Of a stretch of 17,909 nucleotides of DNA, positions 1-5,711 are shown piece after piece; position 1 is the stretch's first letter; every line of letters begins with the position of its first letter. The notes under the pieces are model-generated. The model worked only from the letters and a program-made list of their open reading frames with translations, did not search any database and was not told the origin of the DNA. The stretch comes from DAOUEH01 sp034430515. GTDB lineage: Bacteria > Chloroflexota > Dehalococcoidia > Dehalococcoidales > RBG-16-60-22. The stretch covers positions 1-17,909 of the forward strand of contig DAOUEP010000026.1 of the NCBI GenBank assembly GCA_034430515.1, written 5' to 3'. The translations under genes and the position numbers were made by a program.

Positions 1-352
1 AGTTCAAAATTTTAGAAAACTCACCTCTTTTATTGATATATTTTTTGTAGAATGATGAGGACATTATTTCGCACAGGTCTAAGACACTCCACCATTCATC
101 ATCGCTTATCCAAATTCCGATTAATTGGACTCGTCCTAATTTATTGCGTGAAAGTATGCTATCACGAAGAGTACGCGGTCTTTTCCTTGCGGCACAGTAT
201 TTATTGATTACTGCTGTGTCATTCAAGGAATTCTCAAATTTTTCTAATATATACAGTAAGCCGGTTCTAGCGTCTGATGATATATCATCATAGGTCAATT
301 CTTCTGGGGTACCCCGTAGATTATATCTTCTCGAAAACAGCTCTGGACTCAA
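1..352 (-). CDS. Partial ORF, AbiJ N-terminal-domain-like (tentative), C-terminus beyond window
   Basis: Reading the minus strand from a TTG at 352-350 gives 117 codons without a stop, running off base 1. An AG-rich stretch (GGGGAG) lies about 8-10 bases upstream and could serve as ribosome-binding site. The reading frame stays open upstream for about ten codons but has no ATG, so the start is uncertain. The protein begins MSPELFSRRYNLRG and continues with SDARTGLLYILEKF. This resembles from memory the AbiJ_NTD4 module (FSxR near the start, then a D-x-R-x-x-L/W stretch) found at the N-terminus of abortive-infection and HEPN-type proteins. The following part is basic and hydrophilic. The stretch is much more AT-rich than the pyr genes, with Asn/Lys/Ile-rich codon use, which suggests transfer. 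The ORF is fairly secure; the family is a guess until the missing C-terminal part is seen. Confidence 0.5.
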   Translation of the reverse strand, partial: MSPELFSRRYNLRGTPEELTYDDISSDARTGLLYILEKFENSLNDTAVINKYCAARKRPRTLRDSILSRNKLGRVQLIGIWISDDEWWSVLDLCEIMSSSFYKKYINKRGEFSKILN

Positions 353-418
353 TTGTCTTCTCCCCTCCCCCCTCGTTGTTATCTATTCCCACCCTGCCGC
401 TCCGGAAATCCTTCTCGC

Positions 419-439
419 TCTCCCTTTACCAAAGGGAGA
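419..439. repeat. Short palindromic repeat, 9-bp arms
   Basis: TCTCCCTTT and AAAGGGAGA flank a 3-base loop (ACC). It lies between the DUF559 gene and the edge ORF and is the same type of C/T-G/A palindrome as the ones at 487-505 and 1996-2021. It could act as a small RNA hairpin at the end of the DUF559 transcript, but there is no U-run directly after it on the minus strand. Confidence 0.6.
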
Positions 440-469
440 CGATGGTATTTTTCTTTCAAATCATCGTTC

Positions 470-868
470 TCAGCCCGTTCTTTTGTCCCCCTTTCGTAAA
501 GGGGGATTAAGGAGGATTTTATCCAGTTGTTCGTATACTCTTTCTGCAACGCTATCGGTATTTACCAGCACCTCGGAATTGGAGAACCTTAATACTGTCA
601 AGCCCAAACTACGCATATATTCGTCTCGAACCGCGTCATTTCTGGCTGTTTCAGCTGTAAGATGCTGGCCGCCGTCAACTTCCACCACGAGTCTTGCTTT
701 CGGGCAGTAAAAATCAACGATGTAATCCCCAATCGGTTTCTGCCGGTAAAACGCGCAACCCAGGTGTTTCAAACGGAGCCTTGTCCACAGGCATTGTTCG
801 GCTTGCGTCAGGTTGTCCCTGAGGCCTTTTGATATCTCCTTTAAGTTCTGATTGTACGGAATTACCAA
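470..868 (-). CDS. DUF559 endonuclease-like protein (Vsr / restriction-endonuclease fold)
   Basis: A 132-residue protein starting at TTG (868-866). The start gives the family-typical VIPYNQNLKEISKGLR. Family features seen: E24 in TQAEQCLW, the R-Q-K-P-I-G-D-Y-I-V-D-F segment (residues 42-53) and VVEVDGGQH (61-69). D52, E63, D65 and Q68 would be the candidate metal-binding and catalytic residues of the PD-(D/E)xK/Vsr-like fold. DUF559 proteins are widespread small nuclease-like proteins of unknown cellular role. The gene begins one base after the carA stop codon, with GGGGGGAG just upstream, so it is probably read and translationally coupled with carA. Its last twelve residues (NPPLRKGDKRTG) are encoded by the palindromic repeat at 487-505 and its flanks. 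The family assignment is firm; the function is not known. Confidence 0.85.
   Translation of the reverse strand: MVIPYNQNLKEISKGLRDNLTQAEQCLWTRLRLKHLGCAFYRQKPIGDYIVDFYCPKARLVVEVDGGQHLTAETARNDAVRDEYMRSLGLTVLRFSNSEVLVNTDSVAERVYEQLDKILLNPPLRKGDKRTG
487..505. repeat. Palindromic repeat inside the 3' end of the DUF559 gene, 8-bp arms
   Basis: CCCCCTTT and AAAGGGGG flank CGT. The plus-strand continuation ATTAAGGAGGATTT is a motif I have seen adjoining DUF559 genes in other genomes. Here the repeat is translated on the minus strand as the PPLRKGD part of the DUF559 tail. Confidence 0.65.
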
Positions 869-869
869 A

Positions 870-1982
870 TCACTCCCCCCTCGCCTCCTTAATCATCGCC
901 ACGAACTGCTGGAACAAATACACGTTATCCAGCGGGCCGGGCGAGGCCTCCGAGTGGTACTGGATGGCGAAGATGGGCAGCTCGCGGTGGCGCAGGCCCT
1001 CCACGGTGTTGTCGTTGAGATTGATATGGGTTATCTCCAGCCCGCTGCCCCGGATGCTGTCGGCGTCGACGGCGTAGCCGTGGTTCTGGGCGGTGATGTG
1101 CACGTTGCCGGTGGCCAGCTCGCGCACCGGGTGGTTGCCGCCGCGGTGGCCGAACTTGAGCTTGAAGCACTTGCCCCCGAAGGCGCGCGCGACGAGCTGG
1201 TTGCCCAGGCAGATGCCCATGATGGGCTTCTTACCGGCGAGCTTTTTCACCTCGTCCACCAGGTAGTCCAGCAGGTCGGGGTCGCCGGGGCCGGGCGAGA
1301 GCAGGATGCCGTCGGGCGACATCGCCAGGATGTCCTCGGCGGGGGTGGTGCAGGGGACGACGGTGGCGCGGCAACCCTGTGCGGCCAGCAGGCGGAGGAT
1401 GTTGTATTTCAGCCCGAAGTCCAGCGCCACCACATGATAGGGATAGTCGCCCCGGCCGTTTTGCCACTCGTAGGTTTTAGGCGTGGTCACGTCCTTGACA
1501 AAATCTATCTCGCCGTAGTCGGGCGCTTGCTTGATGGCCGCGAGCGCCTCGGCGGGCGTCTTGCTGGTGGTTATCATGCCCATCATGACCCCGGCGGCGC
1601 GCAGGCGGCGCGTGATGGCGCGTGTGTCCACTCCCCACAGGCCGGGGATGCTGCCGTCGGTCAGGTAGTCGTGGATGGACTTATCGTTCAAATAGTGGCT
1701 GGGGAGGTCGCAGGCCTCGCGGACGACGAAGCCTTTTACCTGTATCTTGCGTGATTCGATGTCCTCGCTGTTGGTGCCGTAGTTACCGATGAGGGGGTAG
1801 GTGGGGATGAGAATCTGGCCGGCGTAGGACGGGTCGGTGAGCATCTCCTGGTAGCCGGCCATGGAGGTGTTGAAGACGGCCTCGCCGATGGTGTCCGTCT
1901 CCGCCCCGAAGGAGTATCCCTCGTAGACGCTCCCGTCCGCCAGGACGAGGCTGGCTTTTTTAGCTGTATTCGGTGTACTCAC
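870..1982 (-). CDS. carA: Carbamoyl-phosphate synthase small (glutaminase) subunit
   Basis: Hydrolyses glutamine and channels ammonia to CarB for carbamoyl-phosphate synthesis, feeding pyrimidine and arginine biosynthesis. 370 residues, normal length. The N-terminal small-chain domain covers about 8-140 (ADGSVYEGYSFGA, TSMAGYQEMLTDPSY, GLWGVDTRAITRRLR). A class I glutamine amidotransferase domain covers about 182-365. Nucleophile C258 lies in GICLGNQL; H343 and E345 in QYHSEASPGP complete the triad. The usual elbow is CLGHQ; here the residue is N261. The start is GTG at 1982 with AAGGGG upstream; that ribosome-binding site belongs to the end of a palindromic repeat. It follows pyrC after a 106-base gap in the same direction. 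carB is not in the window: the next gene is the DUF559 nuclease. Probably the last biosynthetic gene of the PyrR-controlled operon. Confidence 0.96.
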   Translation of the reverse strand: MSTPNTAKKASLVLADGSVYEGYSFGAETDTIGEAVFNTSMAGYQEMLTDPSYAGQILIPTYPLIGNYGTNSEDIESRKIQVKGFVVREACDLPSHYLNDKSIHDYLTDGSIPGLWGVDTRAITRRLRAAGVMMGMITTSKTPAEALAAIKQAPDYGEIDFVKDVTTPKTYEWQNGRGDYPYHVVALDFGLKYNILRLLAAQGCRATVVPCTTPAEDILAMSPDGILLSPGPGDPDLLDYLVDEVKKLAGKKPIMGICLGNQLVARAFGGKCFKLKFGHRGGNHPVRELATGNVHITAQNHGYAVDADSIRGSGLEITHINLNDNTVEGLRHRELPIFAIQYHSEASPGPLDNVYLFQQFVAMIKEARGE

Positions 1983-1995
1983 CCTATCCCCTTAA

Positions 1996-2021
1996 TCCCC
2001 TTCCCCTTGAGGGGAAGGGGA
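1996..2021. repeat. Palindromic repeat in the pyrC-carA gap, 11-bp arms
   Basis: TCCCCTTCCCC and GGGGAAGGGGA flank TTGA; the match is perfect. It is flanked by CTTAA on the left and GGATTATGG on the right, reminiscent of the element at 487-505. In RNA it would form a very stable hairpin just upstream of the carA start on the minus strand. No U-run follows, so termination is unlikely; transcript stabilisation or reduced carA expression is possible. Confidence 0.75.
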
Positions 2022-2030
2022 GGATTATGG

Positions 2031-2051
2031 TGAGGGGGCTTCGCCCCCTCA
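2031..2051. repeat. Second palindrome in the pyrC-carA gap, 9-bp arms
   Basis: TGAGGGGGC and GCCCCCTCA flank TTC. It is adjacent to the palindrome at 1996-2021, so the gap carries two strong hairpins in tandem. Together they fill about half of the 106 bases between pyrC and carA. Confidence 0.7.
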
Positions 2052-2088
2052 GACTCCCCGGTAGGTTTTATCCCCCCTCAAGCTCCCC

Positions 2089-3405
2089 CTATGGAGTTGC
2101 CTTTGTTTCAATCTTCAGTGATTCGTCTAAATAAACCGGCCGGCCCACGTACAGGGTCGCCATGACCTTGCCGGTGAGGGTCTGCCCGGCCAGCGGCGTG
2201 TTCCTGCCCTTGGAGGCGAACTTGGTCGTATCCACCAGCCACTGCTTATGCAGGTCGAAGATGCAGACGTCCGCCGGGGCGCCGGTCTCCAGCGTGCCCA
2301 GCTGGGCGTAGCCCAGGACGCGCGCCGGGCCGACGGTGAGCGCCGCGATGAGATTATTCAGGCTGAGGTCGCTGCGCATCACCAGGCCCACCAGGCTTCC
2401 CAGGGCCGTCTCCAGCCCGCTGATACCGAAGGCCGCTTTGGTGAAATCGCCTTCTTTATCGGCGGCGGTGTGGGGGGCGTGGTCGGTGGCCACGATATCA
2501 ATCACGCCGTCGCTGAGGGCGCGCAGCAGGGCTTCGGTATCGCGCTCGGTGCGCAGCGGCGGGTTGACCTTGGCCATGTTCTTGTACTTGAGCACGTCGT
2601 CCTCGGTGAGGGTGAGGTGGTGGGGAGTGACCTCGGCGGTGACGGGGACGCCCGCCTCCTTGGCCGCCCGGATGAGGTCGGCGGAGCCTTCGGTGCTGAC
2701 GTGGGCGATGTGCACGTGCCCGCCCGTCTCGCGGGCCAGGTCCAGGTCGCGCCGGACGATGAGTTCCTCGGCGGTGGCCGGGATGCCGCGCAGGCCCATC
2801 TCCAGCGAGGCGATGCCCTCGTTGACCTGCCCCCCCTGGGAGAGAAACAGGTTCTCGCAGTGGTCGATGATGGGGCGTTGATAGTCGCGGCTGTACTCCA
2901 GGGCGCGGCGCATGATGTCCGGGCTACCCACCGGGGAGCCGTCGTCGCTGAAGGCCACCGCCCCGTTCATCTCCAGCTCGTTGAGGTCGGCCAGCTCCAG
3001 TCCCTTCCGCCCCACCGTAACGCAGCCGATGGGGAAGACGCGCACTACGCCTTCGCGGGCGGCCACGGTGCGCACGTAGGTGAGCATGGCCTCGCTGTCC
3101 AGGGGCGGCTCGGTGTTGGGCATGCAGCAGACGGTGGTGAAGCCGCCCCGCGCCGCCGCCAGCGTACCGGTGGCGATGGTCTCCTTGGCCTCGCCGCCGG
3201 GCTGGCGCAGGTGGGTGTGCAGGTCGATGAAGCCGGGGCAGACGATTAAATCGCTGGCGTCCAGGACGGCGTAGACCGCCACCGGCGGCGCGCCCTGGCC
3301 GAGCCAGGCGATTTTGCCTTCCTTAATCAGCAGGTCGGCGGTCTGGTCAAAATTCTGGGCCGGGTCGATGACGCGCCCGCCCTTAATCAGTAAAGCGTCG
3401 GCCAT
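2089..3405 (-). CDS. pyrC: Dihydroorotase, class I (zinc-dependent amidohydrolase)
   Basis: Catalyses cyclisation of N-carbamoyl-aspartate to dihydroorotate, the third step of UMP synthesis. 438 residues, usual for the bacterial class I enzymes. Metal-site motifs are intact: H63 and H65 in DLHTHLRQPG, the SDDG segment around 153-156 (second-metal or bridging aspartate region of class I), H182 in DHCENLF, H235 in HIAHVSTEG, and catalytic D308 in VATDHAPH. The substrate-binding CCMPNTEP segment (93-100) is present. The ATG start lies three bases after the pyrB stop, so the two are cotranscribed. Class I dihydroorotases are often physically associated with aspartate transcarbamoylase, as in Aquifex; the tight coupling here fits but does not prove that. 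An inactive PyrC-like pseudo-enzyme is unlikely because all ligands are kept. Confidence 0.96.
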   Translation of the reverse strand: MADALLIKGGRVIDPAQNFDQTADLLIKEGKIAWLGQGAPPVAVYAVLDASDLIVCPGFIDLHTHLRQPGGEAKETIATGTLAAARGGFTTVCCMPNTEPPLDSEAMLTYVRTVAAREGVVRVFPIGCVTVGRKGLELADLNELEMNGAVAFSDDGSPVGSPDIMRRALEYSRDYQRPIIDHCENLFLSQGGQVNEGIASLEMGLRGIPATAEELIVRRDLDLARETGGHVHIAHVSTEGSADLIRAAKEAGVPVTAEVTPHHLTLTEDDVLKYKNMAKVNPPLRTERDTEALLRALSDGVIDIVATDHAPHTAADKEGDFTKAAFGISGLETALGSLVGLVMRSDLSLNNLIAALTVGPARVLGYAQLGTLETGAPADVCIFDLHKQWLVDTTKFASKGRNTPLAGQTLTGKVMATLYVGRPVYLDESLKIETKATP

Positions 3406-3408
3406 GAG

Positions 3409-4812
3409 CTAGTGGTGACCTCCCGTGTAGTGGCTGGGCTTGAAGCCGTGCTGCTGCGCCTCCGCCTCGGTGTTGAAGCAGATGAGGTTCTCCGGCCGGA
3501 TGGTGCGCGCCCAGTGGCTGTCGGCGTCGTGGTATTTCTTGGTATCCAGCTTGCCCTCGTGCCAGTCGGTGCTGGCGACGTACTTCGGCTCGAAGCCGTG
3601 CTCGCAGTAGACGCAGCGCAGCGTTAGCGGCTGCGTCTTGACGATTTTGAACTCCGGCCGGAGGTATTTCCGCTCGGTGGCCTGCGCCGACACGCAGGAT
3701 GCGTTGGGGCAGACCGGGGTGATGTCGTGGCGGTAGACGGGGTAATCGGGCGGGGCCGGCGAGTCCACCCTGGGGATAGCCGCGTCCTTCACCCCCAGCA
3801 GCAATGCCAGCAGGGCCATCCGTACCGGCACGCCGCGGGCGGCCTGCTTGAAGTACATGCTGCGCGGGTCGGCGTCCACGTCGTAGGCCAGCTCGTCGAC
3901 GCGGGGCAGCGGGTGCATCACCAGCGTCTCGCGGAAGGCCCGCCCCCGCAGCAGCTTTTTATCCACCACCGGATACCCGGCCTTGCCGGCGCCGTCTTTT
4001 TCGGTGGCGCTGAAGCGCTCTTTCTGGGGGCGGGTGACGTAGAGGGCGTCCACCCCCTCGCGCAGCTCCAGTTGGAGGCTGATGTCCGGCATCATCGCCA
4101 GCTGGTGGGGGCTGCTCGGCGTGGTGTAGATGGCGTCCACCGGAAAGACGCTCTCGGCGTCGCTCTGCGGCGAGGCCGCGGGGTGCTCCACCTCGCCGCC
4201 GTACTCGGTAATCAGCTTGTCGACGACGTGCTGGGGCACCTCCAGTCCCGGACTGGGGCAGAAGAGGATGTCCGCCCCGAAGCGGGCCAGGGCGAAGATG
4301 AGCGAGTGGGTGGTGCGCCCGTACTTGAGGTCGCCCCAGAGGGCGATTTTAAGCCCCTTGATGGCGTTTCTCTCCTTAAATAAAGTGTATAAATCGCAGA
4401 GGGTCTGGGTGGGGTGCTGGTGGCCGCCGTCCCCGGCGTTGACGACGGGGATGCCGGCGTAATCGGCCACGACGCGGGCCGCCCCCTCCCAGGGGTGGCG
4501 GATGACGATGATATCGGCGTAGCTGCCCACGATGCGGGCCGTATCGGCGATGCTCTCGCCCTTGGCCAGCGAGCTGGCCCCCACGTCGGAGGCGGTGATG
4601 ACGCTGCCCCCCAGCCGGTGCATGGCCGCCTCGAAGGAGAGGCGCGTGCGCGTGCTCGGCTCGAAGAACAGGCTGGCCATGACCTTGCCCCGGCAGAGGC
4701 CGTACTGCGCCCCCAGGTCCGCCGCCATGGCGTCGGCCAGGGAGAAGAGGCCCAAAATCTCGCCGTTGTTGAGGTCGTCGATGGTTACCAGGCTCCGTCC
4801 CGCCAGTGTCAT
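3409..4812 (-). CDS. pyrB: Aspartate carbamoyltransferase catalytic chain fused to PyrI-like zinc domain and Ada-like tail
   Basis: Makes N-carbamoyl-aspartate from carbamoyl phosphate and aspartate. It has 467 residues, while a plain catalytic chain has about 310 (E. coli PyrB, 311). Residues 1-345 are the catalytic chain: STRTR (53-57), K84 in SLAKGES, H106, HQHPTQ (131-136), GDLKYGRTTHS (160-170), YVTRPQKERF (258-267) and HPLPR (300-304). Residues about 355-415 carry C368-x4-C373 and C400-x2-C403 in CPNASC and CVYC. This is the four-cysteine pattern of the PyrI zinc domain (CPNSNC and CKYC in E. coli). The PyrI nucleotide-binding domain that should precede it is absent. Residues 425-467 (KKYHDADSHWARTIRPENL, then GFKPSHYTGGHH) resemble an Ada-type metal-binding module whose cysteines are replaced by Ser and His. 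The start overlaps the pyrR stop (ATGA). Confidence 0.93.
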   Translation of the reverse strand: MTLAGRSLVTIDDLNNGEILGLFSLADAMAADLGAQYGLCRGKVMASLFFEPSTRTRLSFEAAMHRLGGSVITASDVGASSLAKGESIADTARIVGSYADIIVIRHPWEGAARVVADYAGIPVVNAGDGGHQHPTQTLCDLYTLFKERNAIKGLKIALWGDLKYGRTTHSLIFALARFGADILFCPSPGLEVPQHVVDKLITEYGGEVEHPAASPQSDAESVFPVDAIYTTPSSPHQLAMMPDISLQLELREGVDALYVTRPQKERFSATEKDGAGKAGYPVVDKKLLRGRAFRETLVMHPLPRVDELAYDVDADPRSMYFKQAARGVPVRMALLALLLGVKDAAIPRVDSPAPPDYPVYRHDITPVCPNASCVSAQATERKYLRPEFKIVKTQPLTLRCVYCEHGFEPKYVASTDWHEGKLDTKKYHDADSHWARTIRPENLICFNTEAEAQQHGFKPSHYTGGHH

Positions 4813-5390
4813 GGTGCCTCCTCCGGCTTGCCCTGGGGCGAAGCCGTCAGCTTTTCCGGCAGGCTGACGATGGCCACCTCGTCGGCGCCGTCACTCTCCC
4901 GCAGGCGCACCTGGATGTCCTCGTGGCGGGCGCTGGGGAGGTTCTTGCCCACGTAGTCGGCCCGGATGGGCATCTCGCGGTGGCCGCGGTCGATGAGCAC
5001 GGCCAGCTGGATGGAGCGCGGTCGCCCCAGTTCGATGAGGGCGTCCATGGCGGCGCGGATGGAGCGGCCGGTGTAGAGCACGTCGTCGACGAGCACCACC
5101 GCCCTGCCGTTGATATCGGCGGGGATGCTGGTGCGCTTGAGGTCGTTGCGGACCCCGTTGGCGTCCTGGTCGTCGCGGTGCAGAGAAAAGTCCAGCGCCC
5201 CCACCGAGAGGGCGGAGCTTTCGTAGCGCCGGATTTCCCCGGCCAGCCGCCGCGCCAGGGGCACGCCGCGCGTGTGCAGCCCCACCAGCACCAGGTCGTC
5301 GGTGGTCTTGTTGCGCTCGATAATCTCGTGGGCGATACGCGCCAGGGTCCGCCGCATGTCCTCGCCCGTCATCACGATTTTTTCCGGCAT
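4809..5390 (-). CDS. pyrR: PyrR bifunctional attenuation regulator / uracil phosphoribosyltransferase
   Basis: Binds pyr leader RNA in the presence of UMP and promotes termination; many homologues also make UMP from uracil and PRPP. 193 residues from the ATG at 5390. The PRPP-binding motif is VVLVDDVLYTGRSIRAAMDA, followed by LIDRGHREMPIRADYVGKNL, the conserved PyrR segment near the C-terminal part of the fold. An in-frame TTG at 5417 would add nine residues, but it lies inside the leader terminator. The ATG has AAGGGG at 5404-5399 with an 8-base spacer, so 5390 is preferred. First gene of the pyrR-pyrB-pyrC-carA operon, overlapping pyrB by four bases (ATGA). The binding hairpin for its own product lies in the leader just upstream. 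The last 15 residues or so (ASPQGKPEEAP) are an unstructured extension. Confidence 0.95.
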   Translation of the reverse strand: MPEKIVMTGEDMRRTLARIAHEIIERNKTTDDLVLVGLHTRGVPLARRLAGEIRRYESSALSVGALDFSLHRDDQDANGVRNDLKRTSIPADINGRAVVLVDDVLYTGRSIRAAMDALIELGRPRSIQLAVLIDRGHREMPIRADYVGKNLPSARHEDIQVRLRESDGADEVAIVSLPEKLTASPQGKPEEAP

Positions 5391-5421
5391 AAAAATAACC
5401 CCTTGCCCGGCTGGCAAGAGG
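5391..5421 (-). terminator. Attenuator terminator overlapping the pyrR Shine-Dalgarno
   Basis: In the minus-strand RNA, CCUCUUGCC (5421-5413) pairs with GGCAAGGGG (5407-5399) around a 5-base loop: nine pairs, one of them U-G. It is followed directly by UUAUUUUU (5398-5391), then the AUG. This is an intrinsic terminator ending at the start codon. Its 3' arm contains AAGGGG, the pyrR ribosome-binding site, so the same fold would also block translation of any transcript that reads through. Confidence 0.85.
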
Positions 5422-5508
5422 TCTAAGGTTAGACTTCGGCTCTGTCTTTCCTTGCCAGCCTCACGGGACTGGTTTAAAGGCGGTTCGATTTAGTCCTTTC
5501 GGTGCGTT
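5391..5508 (-). promoter_or_regulatory. pyr operon leader: PyrR-binding hairpin and antiterminator
   Basis: The minus-strand leader starts around 5508 (inferred from the -10 box) and reaches the pyrR ATG. CCAGUCCCGUGAGGCUGG at 5472-5455 matches the known PyrR-binding loop consensus (ARUCCNGNGAGGYU). GGCUGGCAAG (5460-5451) pairs perfectly over ten bases with CUUGCCAGCC (5418-5409), forming an antiterminator. It uses the 3' arm of the PyrR loop and the 5' arm of the terminator, so the three folds exclude one another. The expected logic is high UMP, PyrR bound, terminator formed; low UMP, antiterminator formed and pyr genes expressed. The structure is read directly; the regulation follows from the known PyrR mechanism of Bacillus. 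Confidence 0.88.
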
Positions 5509-5514
5509 TCTTAG

Positions 5515-5543
5515 ATTATAGCAGAAATGTTAAGAGGGGACAA
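5515..5543 (-). promoter_or_regulatory. Promoter of the pyr operon
   Basis: Minus-strand TTGTCC (5543-5538), a 17-base spacer, and TATAAT (5520-5515) preceded by TGC, giving an extended -10. Transcription would begin near 5508. Confidence 0.75.
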
Positions 5544-5574
5544 GGGTTTCGGGGGGTCAATAGAACCTTAATTC

Positions 5575-5604
5575 TTGCTTAAATATGCTAAAATACACTA
5601 TAAT
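5575..5604 (+). promoter_or_regulatory. Promoter of tRNA-Trp
   Basis: TTGCTT (5575-5580), an 18-base spacer and TATAAT (5599-5604). The start would fall near 5611, only a few bases before the mature tRNA. It is divergent from the pyr promoter, whose -35 box is about 30 bases away. Confidence 0.65.
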
Positions 5605-5616
5605 TCTTCACGGCGC

Positions 5617-5692
5617 AGGAGTGTAGCTCAGTTGGTAGAGCAGCGGTCTCCAAAACCGCCGGTCCGGGGTTCGAGTCCTCGCACTCCTGCCA
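5617..5692 (+). tRNA. tRNA-Trp (anticodon CCA), 3' CCA encoded
   Basis: Acceptor AGGAGTG (5617-5623) pairs with CACTCCT (5682-5688). Discriminator is G, then an encoded CCA. D-arm GCTC/GAGC; anticodon stem GCGGT/ACCGC with loop CTCCAAA (anticodon CCA); T-arm CGGGG-TTCGAGT-CCTCG. All arms are paired. In many bacteria tRNA-Trp stands before secE-nusG; here it faces the end of an unrelated minus-strand membrane-protein gene 19 bases away. Confidence 0.97.
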
Positions 5693-5711
5693 GCTAATCC
5701 CCGCCCTCTAG

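Noticed and set aside
277..510. 77-codon plus-strand ORF through the repeat region
   Set aside because: It runs antisense to the edge ORF and through two palindromes; its tail (PPFVKGD) is only repeat sequence.
852..1754. 300-codon plus-strand ORF opposite carA
   Set aside because: Shadow frame of a GC-rich conserved gene with no recognisable domain.
2248..3249. Long plus-strand ORF opposite pyrC
   Set aside because: Shadow of pyrC; His/Gly/Val-rich composition typical of antisense frames in GC-rich DNA.
5391..5417. Upstream TTG start (5417) for pyrR adding nine residues
   Set aside because: It lies inside the attenuator terminator. The ATG at 5390 has AAGGGG at good spacing and gives the normal PyrR N-terminus.
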